Shown: one piece after another, positions 37,420-46,512 of the stretch | Layout: each line of letters starts with the position of its first letter | Position numbering within the stretch: position 1 is the first letter of the stretch | Assembly (NCBI RefSeq): GCF_001044255.1 | Contig: NZ_JYNX01000038.1 | Coordinates: 42,933 to 106,932, forward strand | DNA from: Mycolicibacterium chubuense | GTDB taxonomy: Bacteria > Actinomycetota > Actinomycetes > Mycobacteriales > Mycobacteriaceae | Length of the DNA: 64,000 nt | Direction: 5' to 3' | Notes under the pieces: model-generated | What the model was told of the DNA's origin: nothing | The model's database searches: none | What the model saw: the letters and a program-made list of their open reading frames with translations, nothing else | Program-made: the position numbers and the translations under genes

Positions 37420-37943
37420 AAGCAGCGCCGCAGTCCGCCCGGCTCGCAGATCAGCGGGTAGCGATCGACCGGGATCGGCAGCGGTTCCTTGAAGGCCAGC
37501 GTGAACGGGGTGTTGATGATCCCCGGCGGCAGGCCGCAGTTGCCGGTGTGGGTGACGCTGCGGGTGCCGGTCATGGTGACGTCGTCGAACTTGATCACCT
37601 CGACCGTCGGCGCCCAGGTGCCGTCGGGGCACTGCATGCCGCGGTCCTTGGGTGTGGTGAAGGCCCACATCCCTCCGGTCAGCACGGCGTCGCCGCCGGT
37701 CACCCCGTTGGACCCCTGGATGTGCAGTCGGCACCCGACGGGCAGGTACAGCGGCTCGCGCAGATCACCGACCACCGGCACACACGACGGGTACACCGTC
37801 CACAGACCCGGCGTTCCCTCAGCGGGGGTGTAGGTGAAGATGCCCTCGATCACCTGGTCGGCTCTGGCCGGCACCGGCAAGGTCAGGGCCGCGCCGAGAG
37901 CAACCAGGAGGGCGGCCAGAGCGCGCAGCATCGTCACGCGCAC
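37416..37943 (-). CDS. Secreted protein of unknown function
   Basis: The 175-residue protein has a clear signal peptide (residues 1-28, basic MRVTMLR start, hydrophobic core, cleavage near ARA-DQ). The mature domain has six cysteines (SCVPV, GCRLH, QCPDG, NCGLP, ICEP and a final RRC), consistent with disulfides outside the cell. The family is not known to me. It is the first gene of a three-gene operon with the DUF4185-like protein and the DapB-like enzyme, all joined by overlapping stops and starts, and it is divergent from the peptide importer. Confidence 0.75.
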   Translation of the reverse strand: MRVTMLRALAALLVALGAALTLPVPARADQVIEGIFTYTPAEGTPGLWTVYPSCVPVVGDLREPLYLPVGCRLHIQGSNGVTGGDAVLTGGMWAFTTPKDRGMQCPDGTWAPTVEVIKFDDVTMTGTRSVTHTGNCGLPPGIINTPFTLAFKEPLPIPVDRYPLICEPGGLRRCF

Positions 37944-38008
37944 GAGTATTTCAGTCGGGCGTGGACAAAGTCACGGGTTTGTCGTGTCAGGCCATCGGGT
38001 AACAGACT

Positions 38009-38022
38009 TCGAGCAGGCTCGA
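38009..38022. promoter_or_regulatory. Palindrome TCGAGC-AG-GCTCGA upstream of the importer operon
   Basis: Two perfect 6-base arms with a 2-base centre lie 14 bases before the first importer gene, in the region divergent from the secreted-protein operon. The outer bases GAC/GTC extend the pairing past one mismatch. The site could be an operator or, in mRNA, a hairpin hiding the start region. Confidence 0.35.
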
Positions 38023-38036
38023 GTCCGGGGTGATAC

Positions 38037-39584
38037 ATGATGGCGAGGACCGCGGTGTGGACCGCTGTCCTCGCCATTGTCATGATGGTGGCCTCGGTGA
38101 CCGGGTGTTCGACGGGCCGACGGGTCGATCTCGGCGAGGGCGCTGCGGGCTCGTTGGTCGCCGCGATCGCCGGCGAGCCCGATCAACTCGACCCGCACAA
38201 GACCACGGCCTATTTCTCGTTCGAGGTGTTGGAGAACGTCTTCGACACGCTGGTCGAACCCGACGCGAACCTGCAGATGCGGCCGGCACTGGCGACCTCG
38301 TGGGAGGTCAGTCCCGACCAGCGGGTGTGGACATTCCATCTGCGTCCCGGGGTGAAGTTCCACGACGGCACGCCGCTGACCGCCGACGACGTCGTGTTCT
38401 CGTACCGCCGGATCATCGACGAGAAGCTGGCCAATTCCGACAAGTTCAGCGCGGTAACGGCCGTCGAGGCGCCCGATCCCGCGACCGTCGTGATCCGGGT
38501 CAGCAGGCCGACGCCGAACATGCTGACCAACATCGGCGGCTTCAAGGGCATGGCCATCGTGTCGCGACGCAACGTCGAGAACGGCCAGATCGCCACCCAT
38601 CCCGTCGGCACCGGCCCGTTCCGATTCGCCGGACAGAAGAGCGGCGACTCGATCTCGCTGGTGGCCAATCCGGACTACTGGGACGGTCCACCCGGGGTGC
38701 CCGGCGTGACGTTCCGGTTCATCTCCGAGCCGTCGACGGCGCTGTCCGCGCTGCAGGCCGGTGAGGTGGACTGGACGGATTCGATTCCGCCGCAACGGGT
38801 CGAGCAGCTGTCCGACGACGACTCGCTGCGGCTGGCGGTGACTCCGAGCAACGACTACTGGTATCTGGCCCTGAACGAGGCGCACGCCCCGTACAACGAC
38901 GTGCGCGTCCGCCAGGCGATCGCCTACGCGATCGACCGGAATGCGATCGTCGCGGCGACCAGTTACGGCACGGCGAAGGTCAACGAGCTGGCGATCCCCG
39001 AGGGCAACCCGTGGTACACGCCGTATGACCGCTACCGCCAGGGCGGCGTCGACAAGGCGCGCGAGCTGCTGTCCGAGGCCGGTGTCACGCCGGGCGATCT
39101 CGACATGCTGGTCACCACCGAGTATCCGGAGACGGTGACCGCGGCCCAGATCGTCGCCGACAATCTCGCGCCGCTCGGCTTCACGGTCAAGATCCGCACC
39201 GTCGATTTCGCGACGTGGCTCGACGAACAGAACTCCGGTCACTTCGACATGCTCATGTTGGGGTGGCTGGGCAACATCGATCCCGACGACTTCTACTACG
39301 CCCAGCACCACACCGACGGCAGCAGCAACGCGCAGAAGTTCTCCGATCCCGAGGTGGACCGGCTGCTCGACGCGGGTCGCGTCGAGACCGACCGCGCCGC
39401 CCGGGTGGCCGACTATGCGCGCGCCGCGACGCTCATCGCCGACAAGGTCAGCTACATCTACCTGTACAACTCGTCGGTGATCCAGGCGTGGAATCCGGCG
39501 CTGACGGGATACGAGGCGCGCCGCGACGGCGCGGTGCGCTTCCGGCACGCCGTGCTCGACACCGACAGGAGCGCGTCGCGATGA
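38037..39584 (+). CDS. Oligopeptide/dipeptide ABC transporter substrate-binding lipoprotein
   Basis: The 515-residue protein has a signal segment ending in the lipobox VTGC (Cys24) and a family 5 solute-binding domain with LRPGVKFHDGTPLTADDVV near residues 100-118 and GTGPFRFA near 190-200. It would be anchored outside the membrane and deliver peptides, nickel or similar solutes to the permease pair encoded next. Two ATGs (38037, 38040) could start it. Its TGA overlaps the permease ATG. It heads a four-gene operon in which every joint is an ATGA. Confidence 0.93.
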   Translation: MMARTAVWTAVLAIVMMVASVTGCSTGRRVDLGEGAAGSLVAAIAGEPDQLDPHKTTAYFSFEVLENVFDTLVEPDANLQMRPALATSWEVSPDQRVWTFHLRPGVKFHDGTPLTADDVVFSYRRIIDEKLANSDKFSAVTAVEAPDPATVVIRVSRPTPNMLTNIGGFKGMAIVSRRNVENGQIATHPVGTGPFRFAGQKSGDSISLVANPDYWDGPPGVPGVTFRFISEPSTALSALQAGEVDWTDSIPPQRVEQLSDDDSLRLAVTPSNDYWYLALNEAHAPYNDVRVRQAIAYAIDRNAIVAATSYGTAKVNELAIPEGNPWYTPYDRYRQGGVDKARELLSEAGVTPGDLDMLVTTEYPETVTAAQIVADNLAPLGFTVKIRTVDFATWLDEQNSGHFDMLMLGWLGNIDPDDFYYAQHHTDGSSNAQKFSDPEVDRLLDAGRVETDRAARVADYARAATLIADKVSYIYLYNSSVIQAWNPALTGYEARRDGAVRFRHAVLDTDRSASR

Positions 39585-40555
39585 GCATGCCGACGGTCCT
39601 GACCCATCCGATCCTCCGCTTCGTCGCGCGCCGGGTGCTGTATTCCCTCGTCGTGCTGGTCGGTGTCACCGTGGTCGTCTTCGCGCTGGTGCACCTGGTG
39701 CCCGGAGATCCGGTCCGCATCGCCCTGGGCACCCGCTACACCCCCGAGGCCTATGACGCGCTGCGCAGCGCCAGCGGGCTGGACCGCCCGATCGTGTCGC
39801 AGTTCTTCGGGTACGTGGGCTCGGCGTTGACCGGGGACCTGGGGGTCAGCTTCCGTAACGGCGACCCGGTGACGGTGACGCTGCTGGAGCGGTTGCCGGC
39901 GACCATGTCGCTGGGCCTGGCCGGCATCGTCATCGCGCTGGCGATCGCACTGCCGGCGGGAACGTACTCGGCGCTGCGGGAGGGCCGCGTCAGCGATGCG
40001 ATCGTCCGGGTGACCAGCCAGTTCGGCGTCTCGGTGCCCGACTTCTGGATGGGCATCCTGCTCATCGCACTGTTCGCGACGACGCTCGGGTGGCTGCCGA
40101 CGTCCGGGTACCGCCCGCTGTTCGACGATCCCGGGGGCTGGTTGCGCCACATCATCCTGCCCGGGCTGACCGTCGGCGTGGTGGCCGCGGCGATCATGAC
40201 GCGCTACGTGCGGGCGGCGGTGCTCGAGGTGGCGGCGATGGGCTACGTGCGCACCGCGCGGTCCAAGGGGTTGTCCCCGCGCGTCGTCACGTTCCGGCAC
40301 ACGGTGCGCAACGCTCTCGTGCCGATCCTGACCATCACCGGCATCCAGCTCGCGACGCTGCTGGGCGGCGTGATCGTCGTCGAGGTGGTGTTCGCGTGGC
40401 CGGGGCTGGGCAGGCTGGTGTACAACGCTGTCGCCGCACGCGACTATCCGGTGATCCAGGGCGCGGTGCTGCTTATCGCGGCGCTGTTCCTCGCGATCAA
40501 CCTGCTCGTCGACGTGCTGTACGCGGTGGTCGACCCGAGGATCCGGCTCGCATGA
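39581..40555 (+). CDS. DppB/OppB-type ABC permease
   Basis: The 324-residue protein has six predicted transmembrane helices, the N-terminal DppB features (VVVFALVHLVPGDPVR) and the cytoplasmic EAA loop AAMGYVRTARSKGLSPR that contacts the ATPase. It forms one half of the membrane channel with the DppC-type protein encoded next. The start overlaps the substrate-binding gene and the stop overlaps the next permease start. Confidence 0.94.
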   Translation: MSMPTVLTHPILRFVARRVLYSLVVLVGVTVVVFALVHLVPGDPVRIALGTRYTPEAYDALRSASGLDRPIVSQFFGYVGSALTGDLGVSFRNGDPVTVTLLERLPATMSLGLAGIVIALAIALPAGTYSALREGRVSDAIVRVTSQFGVSVPDFWMGILLIALFATTLGWLPTSGYRPLFDDPGGWLRHIILPGLTVGVVAAAIMTRYVRAAVLEVAAMGYVRTARSKGLSPRVVTFRHTVRNALVPILTITGIQLATLLGGVIVVEVVFAWPGLGRLVYNAVAARDYPVIQGAVLLIAALFLAINLLVDVLYAVVDPRIRLA

Positions 40556-41430
40556 CGACCACTGACAGCGCCCGCGTCTCGTCGTGGCGGCTGCTGCTGC
40601 GCAACCCCGTCACCGCGGTCAGCGCGCTGATCCTGCTGGCCGTCGCCGTCATCGCGGTCAGCGCCAATGCGATTGCGCCGCAAGGAGTCAACGACGTCGA
40701 TGTGCCCAACGCGCTGCGTCCGCCCAGCGGCGGGCACTGGTTCGGCACCGATGAACTGGGCCGCGACGTGCTGTCCCGCGTGCTGGTGGCCACGCAGGCC
40801 TCGATGCGGATCGCCGTGGTCAGCGTCGCGTTCGCCGTCGTGGTCGGGGTGACGGTCGGCGTGCTGGCGGGCTATCGCGGCGGCTGGCTGGACACCGTGC
40901 TTATGCGCGTCGTCGACGTGATGTTCGCTTTCCCGGTGCTGCTGCTCGCCCTCGCGGTCGTCGCGATCCTGGGTCCGGGGGTGACGACGACGATCCTCGC
41001 GATCGGCATCGTGTACACACCGATCTTCGCGCGGGTGGCCAGAGCGAGCACCCTGGGTGTGCGCACCGAACCGTACGTCGCGGTATCGCGCGCGATGGGC
41101 ACCCCCGATCACATGATCCTGCGCCGCCACATCCTGCCCAACATCGCCGGACCGTTGATCGTGCAGACATCGCTGTCCCTGGCGTTCGCCATTCTCTCCG
41201 AGGCCGCCCTGTCCTTCCTGGGGCTCGGAATCCAGCCTCCGCAGCCGTCGTTGGGCCGGATGATCTTCGACTCGCAGGGCTTCGTGACGATGGCCTGGTG
41301 GATGGCGGTGTTCCCAGGAGCGGCGATCGTGGTGATCGTGCTGGCGTTCAACCTGCTCGGCGATGGGCTGCGCGACGTGCTGGATCCCAAGCAGCGCACC
41401 ATCGCCGAGGCCAGGAGGGCGCAGCGATGA
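40552..41430 (+). CDS. DppC/OppC-type ABC permease
   Basis: The 292-residue protein has the short N-terminal cytoplasmic segment of DppC proteins, then GGHWFGTDELGRDVLSRV, six membrane helices and the EAA loop EPYVAVSRAMGTPDHMILRR. It pairs with the DppB-type permease. ATGA overlaps at both ends fix its subunit ratio to its neighbours. Confidence 0.94.
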   Translation: MTTTDSARVSSWRLLLRNPVTAVSALILLAVAVIAVSANAIAPQGVNDVDVPNALRPPSGGHWFGTDELGRDVLSRVLVATQASMRIAVVSVAFAVVVGVTVGVLAGYRGGWLDTVLMRVVDVMFAFPVLLLALAVVAILGPGVTTTILAIGIVYTPIFARVARASTLGVRTEPYVAVSRAMGTPDHMILRRHILPNIAGPLIVQTSLSLAFAILSEAALSFLGLGIQPPQPSLGRMIFDSQGFVTMAWWMAVFPGAAIVVIVLAFNLLGDGLRDVLDPKQRTIAEARRAQR

Positions 41431-43031
41431 CGGTGTTGACCGTGCAGGATCTCGGCGTGCGCATCGGCGCTCGCACGATCGTCGACGCGGTGTCGTTCGA
41501 GGTGGCCCGCGAGCAGACGGTGGGCATCGTCGGAGAGTCCGGGTCCGGCAAGACGATGACGGTGCTCGCCGCGACCGGTCTGCTCGATGCACCGGGGGCG
41601 CGGGTGTCGGGGTCGAGCACGCTCGGTGGCGACGAGCCGGTGCAGCTCGTCGGTGCCCGCCCGCGGACGCTGCGCAGCGTGCACGGCTCCCGCATCGGCT
41701 TCGTCTTCCAGGATCCGGGCACCTCGCTCAATCCGCTGCTGACGCTGGAGCGCCAGATCACCGAGTCGCTGGAGACCCACCGCCGCGTGACGCGCCGCGA
41801 GGCGCAGTCGCGGGCGCTGGAACTGCTCGAGGCGGTCGGCCTGCCCGAGCCGGCGACCCGGCTGCACGCCTACCCGCATCAGCTGTCGGGCGGCCAGCGT
41901 CAGCGGGTGATGATCGCCATCGCGCTGGCATGCGACCCGGAGCTGCTCATCGCCGACGAACCCACCACCGCGCTGGACGTCACCACTCAGGCCCAGATCA
42001 TCGAGCTGGTCCGCACGCTGCAGCGCGACTTCGGCACCGCGGTGGTGTGGATCAGCCACGATCTCGGCGTGATCGGTCAGGTGGCCGACGAGGTGACCGT
42101 GCTGCGCGAGGGCACCGTGGTCGAGCAGGCGCCGATCCTCGACGTGTTCGACCGGCCGCGCGACGACTACACCCGCGATCTGCTGGCCGCCCGACCAGTA
42201 CTGAATGTGTCTGGGCCACAGGCGGTTACCGACGCCGATCCGCTGTTGGAGGTCGACGGGCTCGACGTGTCCTTCACGGTGTCGACGCCGGTGGGCCGGT
42301 CGACCGTCCACGCGGTCAAGGACGTGTCGTTGCGCATCCGCCGGGGCACCACGTTGGGTCTGGTCGGTGAATCCGGCTCCGGCAAGTCGACGGTCGCCGC
42401 AGCGCTCACCGGGCTGGTGAAGCCCGACCGAGGCACAGCCACTCTGGCCGGTGCGGACATCTTCGGGGTGAAGCGGGCCGATGTGAAGGCGCTGCGCCGA
42501 CGGATAGGGCTGGTGTTCCAGGATCCGTTCTCATCGCTGAATCCCCGTGCGCGCGTGGAGTCCTCGATCGCCGAGCCGCTGGCGGTACACCGGCTGGTCG
42601 ACGGCGCCGCGGCGCGGCGAGCGCGGGTGGCCGAGCTGCTCGACCTCGTCGGTCTGCCGGCCGAGTTCGCCCAGCGCTACCCGCACGAGCTCTCGGGCGG
42701 GCAACGCCAGCGGGTCAGCATCGCGCGCGCGTTGGCCGCCGAGCCGGATCTGCTGATCCTCGATGAGGCAACCGCGTCGCTGGACGTGTCGGTGCAGGCC
42801 CGCGTCCTGGAGCTGCTGGCGCGGCTGCAGGACGAGCTGGGGCTGGCGTACCTGCTGATCGGGCACGACCTGGCGGTGATCCGGCAGCTCAGCCACGACG
42901 TGCTGGTGATGCGCGACGGGGAGGTGGTGGAGAACCGGCCCGCCGACGAGCTGTTCACGGCTCCCGAGCACGAGTACACGAAGGCGCTGCTGACGGCGGT
43001 GCCGCCGGTCCGTCCGCGCGCCGCGGTCTGA
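41427..43031 (+). CDS. Fused double ABC ATPase (DppD-DppF type)
   Basis: The 534-residue protein contains two complete nucleotide-binding domains. The first has Walker A GESGSGKT, signature LSGGQRQRV and Walker B LLIADEPTTA. The second has GESGSGKS, LSGGQRQRV and LLILDEATAS. Both have the switch histidine (SHDLGV, GHDLAV). The fusion replaces separate DppD and DppF subunits and should assemble as one polypeptide under the permease pair. It completes the importer. A 30-base gap separates it from the SDR gene. Confidence 0.94.
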   Translation: MTVLTVQDLGVRIGARTIVDAVSFEVAREQTVGIVGESGSGKTMTVLAATGLLDAPGARVSGSSTLGGDEPVQLVGARPRTLRSVHGSRIGFVFQDPGTSLNPLLTLERQITESLETHRRVTRREAQSRALELLEAVGLPEPATRLHAYPHQLSGGQRQRVMIAIALACDPELLIADEPTTALDVTTQAQIIELVRTLQRDFGTAVVWISHDLGVIGQVADEVTVLREGTVVEQAPILDVFDRPRDDYTRDLLAARPVLNVSGPQAVTDADPLLEVDGLDVSFTVSTPVGRSTVHAVKDVSLRIRRGTTLGLVGESGSGKSTVAAALTGLVKPDRGTATLAGADIFGVKRADVKALRRRIGLVFQDPFSSLNPRARVESSIAEPLAVHRLVDGAAARRARVAELLDLVGLPAEFAQRYPHELSGGQRQRVSIARALAAEPDLLILDEATASLDVSVQARVLELLARLQDELGLAYLLIGHDLAVIRQLSHDVLVMRDGEVVENRPADELFTAPEHEYTKALLTAVPPVRPRAAV

Positions 43032-43061
43032 GCCGCGAGGGGCCCATGAGAAGGTCCTTCC

Positions 43062-43802
43062 ATGAGTGAGCTCAGCGGCAAGGTCGCATTGGTCACGGGG
43101 GCGTCGGCGGGGCTGGGCGCGGCGACAGCCAGGTTGTTCGCGGAGAAGGGCGCGACGGTGTTCGGCATCGCCCGGGACGCGTCGCGCATGGCGGAGGTGT
43201 TCGCCGACGTGCCGGGCAGCGCGTTCGCCTCGGTGGACATCTCGTCGCGGGCGGCGTGCGCCGGGGCGGTGGCTGAGTGCGTCGAACGGTTCGGCCGGCT
43301 CGACGTGCTGGCCAACATCGCCGGGTTCCACCGCATGCGCCACACCGCGACGATGACCGATGAGGATTGGGACGTCGACCTCGCGGTGAACCTGACCGCG
43401 CCGTTCGCGCTCTGCCGCGCCGCGCTGCCGCACCTGCTGGAAACCGGGGGCAACATCGTCAACGTCTCGTCGATCGCCGGCGTCGAGGGTGAGGTGTACT
43501 CGGCGGGCTACTGCGCGGCCAAGCACGGGCTGGTCGGCCTGACCCGCGCGCTGGCCATCGAGTTCACCAAGGAGCGGCTGAGGGTGAACGCCGTGTGCCC
43601 GGGCGGCATGCCGACCGCGCAGGCCACCGAGTTCGAGGCGCCCGACAACGCCGACTGGGATCTGATCATGCGCATCGCCTCACCGCGCGGGTTCATGGCG
43701 ACCGAGGATGTCGCAAAGGTCATCGCGTTCCTGGCCAGCGACGACGCCGCCGCGATCCACGGTGCGGTCTACCGCGTGGACAACGGCAAGGGTGCGGGCT
43801 GA
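43062..43802 (+). CDS. Short-chain dehydrogenase/reductase
   Basis: The 246-residue classical SDR has the cofactor motif TGASAGLG (13-20), NIAG, the catalytic serine in NVSSIAG and YCAAKHG (Tyr and Lys of YxxxK). It is followed by the PGG of the substrate-loop region. The residue after the second strand is an Ala-Arg-Asp, which permits NAD(P). The substrate is unknown. It overlaps the convergent TetR gene by 34 bases. GAAGG before the ATG is its ribosome site. Confidence 0.9.
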   Translation: MSELSGKVALVTGASAGLGAATARLFAEKGATVFGIARDASRMAEVFADVPGSAFASVDISSRAACAGAVAECVERFGRLDVLANIAGFHRMRHTATMTDEDWDVDLAVNLTAPFALCRAALPHLLETGGNIVNVSSIAGVEGEVYSAGYCAAKHGLVGLTRALAIEFTKERLRVNAVCPGGMPTAQATEFEAPDNADWDLIMRIASPRGFMATEDVAKVIAFLASDDAAAIHGAVYRVDNGKGAG

Positions 43803-44347
43803 CCGTCGGTCACGAAGCGGCGGATCATCTCGCGTTCGGCGGCCGGATCGACCACAGGCCAGTAGAGCAGCGAGAGCACCACGCGCACAATCCATTGCGC
43901 CGCGAGCGCGTCCTCGGCAAGACCGTTCAGCTCGGATGCGAGCGCCCGCGTCATCGGCGAGTCGACGATCCAGGCCATCTCGGATGCCGCGCGCGTCGAG
44001 GTGATCAGCGCCTGCCCGAGGGGATCCGCTCTGATCCGTTCCAGCGCGACTGTCACTGCGGTCACGATCCGGTCGGGACCGGTCATGCCGTCCACGGCCG
44101 CTCGTACGGCCTCGACGATGCGCTCCGCGTTGCGCGCCAGCACCGCGTCGCGGATCTGCGCCTTGCCGCCGACGTGCCGGTAGATCGTCGCCCTCGAGCA
44201 GTGCACGCGGGCCTCGAGTGCTGCCATGTCGAACGCTGCGATGCCGTCGCGGGCGATCAGCTCGGTGGCCGCGGCGTAGATCCGCTCGGCCGCCGCCGCC
44301 CGGCGGTCACCGACCAGCCAGTCGTTCGTCGCGCCGCGAGAAGCCAC
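43769..44347 (-). CDS. TetR-family regulator
   Basis: The 192-residue protein has a TetR DNA-binding domain (FDMAALEARVHCSRATIYRHVG, with the usual turn motif TIYRH) and a helical C-terminal domain. A GTG starts it. A 13-base palindrome, TCTCA-GCG-TGAGA, lies 11 bases before the start and suits autoregulation. The convergent SDR and the divergent P450 are candidate targets. Confidence 0.87.
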   Translation of the reverse strand: MASRGATNDWLVGDRRAAAAERIYAAATELIARDGIAAFDMAALEARVHCSRATIYRHVGGKAQIRDAVLARNAERIVEAVRAAVDGMTGPDRIVTAVTVALERIRADPLGQALITSTRAASEMAWIVDSPMTRALASELNGLAEDALAAQWIVRVVLSLLYWPVVDPAAEREMIRRFVTDGQPAPLPLSTR

Positions 44348-44357
44348 TGGCCGATGT

Positions 44358-44370
44358 TCTCAGCGTGAGA
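44358..44370. promoter_or_regulatory. Palindrome TCTCA-GCG-TGAGA, candidate TetR operator
   Basis: The perfect 5-base arms lie between the TetR and P450 starts, next to the TetR GTG. The half-site TGAGACGA (44366-44373) recurs in the same orientation at 44419-44426, 53 bases further on toward the P450 gene, so a second contact is possible. The rest of the 163-base gap (44348-44510) shows no other structure I can support. Confidence 0.4.
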
Positions 44371-44510
44371 CGAATGGGTCAATGTTTCTCGCCGTCGACA
44401 CTGGTCGAGGCGTCGCGCTGAGACGATTCCGGAGGCCGCTCACGAGCTCGCCGATTCATGTTTCGCTCACGCGTTGACGCGGGCACGGCACGCCACTCAG
44501 CCTGAGTCAC

Positions 44511-45773
44511 ATGACAGTTGCCGACGGCCGGCTCGGCGTGGCGTTGTTCGACGACCGGTTCATCCAGGACCCGTATCCGCTGTACGCGCGGATGCGGGCC
44601 GCCGGCCCCGTACATCGTGTCGGCGACTCGGACTTCCACGCCGTCTGTACGTGGGATGCGGTCGCCGAGGCGGTGGCCCGCACCGACGACTTCTCGTCGA
44701 ACCTGACCGGCACGATGATCTATCAGCCGGACGGAACCGTGGGAATGTTCCCCATGGATGTCGTCGGCGGCCCGACGCAGGTGCTCGCGATCGCCGACGA
44801 TCCCGCACACGCCGCGCATCGGAAGCTGTTGATCCCGCAGTTGGCGGCCAAGCGCATTCGGGAGCTGGAGGCTTATGTCACCGGCACTGTCGCCGACCTC
44901 TACGCCGACGCCGTGCGCGCCGGAACCGTGGAGTGGATGGGCACTGTGGCCAACCGGCTGCCGATGATGGTGGTGTGCCGGCTGATCGGAGTCCCTGACG
45001 AGGACGCGGACCAGCTGGCGGCGTGGGGCTATGCGAGCACCCAACTGCTGGAGGGTCTGGTGGGTCCCGACCAGCTCGCCGCGGCGGGCACCGCCGCGAT
45101 GGAACTTGCCGCGTACATCGCGGCTCGATTCGAACGGCCGCCGGAGCCTGACACGCTGATGGGAAGTCTCGCCACCGCCTGCGCCGCAGGCGAACTCGAT
45201 GCGCTGACCGCACAGATGATGATGGTGACGTTGTTCAGCGCCGGGGGCGAGTCGACCGCGTCGCTCATCGGCTCGGCCACCCACATCCTGGCCACTCGGC
45301 CGGACCTGCAGCAGGCGCTCCGCGAGAACCCTGCCTCGATCCCCGCATTCGTGGAGGAGGTCTTGCGTTTCGAGCCGCCGTTCCGTGGCCACTATCGACA
45401 CGTGCTGCGCGACTGCGAGCTGCGGGGCTACCCGCTCCAGGCCGGCTCCCGGCTGATTCTGCTGTGGGGCGCGGCCAATCGGGACCCTGCCCATGTCGAG
45501 GCCCCCGACGAGATCCGAATCGACCGCCGAGACGGCAAGGGCCACATCGCATTCGGGAAGGGTGCGCACTTCTGCGTCGGCGCATCGCTGGCCCGCCTCG
45601 AGGCCCGAGTCGTGCTCGAACATCTGCTGACCCACACCCGCGACTTCGAGGCCGTCGGCGCAGCGCGGTGGCTGCCCAGCCTGCTGGTGCGGCGCCTGGA
45701 CACCCTGACGCTCTCCATCGACCCCGTGCGATTGCGCCCTTCGAGGGGAGGCGACGATGAGGGTCGTAGGTGA
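44511..45773 (+). CDS. Cytochrome P450
   Basis: The 420-residue protein has the I-helix SAGGESTAS, the K-helix EEVLR (ExxR), and the haem loop FGKGAHFCVGASLAR with the proximal ligand Cys355. It is a soluble class I bacterial P450 and needs a ferredoxin and reductase that are not encoded nearby. Its CYP family cannot be assigned by eye. The I-helix Ser-Thr after Gly-Glu replaces the usual acidic-Thr pair with GEST. No clear ribosome site precedes the ATG. Its last 17 bases overlap the next gene. Confidence 0.93.
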   Translation: MTVADGRLGVALFDDRFIQDPYPLYARMRAAGPVHRVGDSDFHAVCTWDAVAEAVARTDDFSSNLTGTMIYQPDGTVGMFPMDVVGGPTQVLAIADDPAHAAHRKLLIPQLAAKRIRELEAYVTGTVADLYADAVRAGTVEWMGTVANRLPMMVVCRLIGVPDEDADQLAAWGYASTQLLEGLVGPDQLAAAGTAAMELAAYIAARFERPPEPDTLMGSLATACAAGELDALTAQMMMVTLFSAGGESTASLIGSATHILATRPDLQQALRENPASIPAFVEEVLRFEPPFRGHYRHVLRDCELRGYPLQAGSRLILLWGAANRDPAHVEAPDEIRIDRRDGKGHIAFGKGAHFCVGASLARLEARVVLEHLLTHTRDFEAVGAARWLPSLLVRRLDTLTLSIDPVRLRPSRGGDDEGRR

Positions 45774-46512
45774 CCTCACCACTCGCACCGTGACGCTGGA
45801 TTTCAGTTCCTCGGATGGGCCCCACGAGAGAGTGACCCAGATCGCCATCGACGGCGCTGTTTTTGCGAATGCCGCCGAACTCTCGTCCTGGGGCGCCGCG
45901 CGGGTACAGGTCCACCTCTGTGAGCAGTGCGGCATGGAGCACTGTGCCAGCGGCAGCTGGCTGGTCGTCCGCAACGTCGGCATCGGAGCCGCATTCATAC
46001 CGGCCTTCGACGAGATGCTGGCCGGCGAGTGGGAACAACGTGAGTACGCGCCGCCGTACTTCGCCCAGGGCCTGCCGATCTTCACCCCGGACGACTATGC
46101 GACGCTGCGCCGTTGGTGCGTTGGGCTGCCGCCGATGGACGCACTGCCGCTTTTGACCGGCGATGAGATCCTGCGCGTGTTGCAGTGGGAAGCGCCCGCG
46201 CACGCGCTGGGGGTCTTTCCGGCCGACGTCGAGCTCGATCAGGACCTGGTGCTGGCGGTCTCCGATGGTGGACACGCGGATGCGGCTGTGCTGTTGGAGG
46301 AGGCGATTGAGCCCACCCGCGGCACCGGCCGCGCATCACTGGAAACCAGCTCATTGTCAGCCCAGGCAATCACGTTTTACCTCAACGCATCTGGCACGCC
46401 GGAATGGACACCCCTTTACGTGGTCAACGACCGACCTCGCCTGGCCGCGCCGACAACCGGCTACCTCGTCGAGGCGTTACCGCACGCCATTCAGAACGGC
46501 GGCGGCTCATAG
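45757..46512 (+). CDS. Unknown protein overlapping the P450 gene
   Basis: This 251-residue protein is soluble, acidic and has a cysteine cluster CEQCGMEHC near residues 55-63. It has no family motif I can name. A purine-rich GAGGGGAGG lies within the P450 coding end just before its ATG and is a good ribosome site, so P450 and this protein are probably translated from one mRNA. The 3' end overlaps the convergent DUF222 gene by 22 bases. The codon bias towards G/C in third positions supports real coding. Confidence 0.68.
   Translation: MRVVGDLTTRTVTLDFSSSDGPHERVTQIAIDGAVFANAAELSSWGAARVQVHLCEQCGMEHCASGSWLVVRNVGIGAAFIPAFDEMLAGEWEQREYAPPYFAQGLPIFTPDDYATLRRWCVGLPPMDALPLLTGDEILRVLQWEAPAHALGVFPADVELDQDLVLAVSDGGHADAAVLLEEAIEPTRGTGRASLETSSLSAQAITFYLNASGTPEWTPLYVVNDRPRLAAPTTGYLVEALPHAIQNGGGS

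Noticed and set aside
41427-43031. Double ATPase as an accidental gene fusion
   Set aside because: Both halves have complete Walker A, signature and Walker B motifs without a frame break; fused DppDF proteins are common in actinobacteria.
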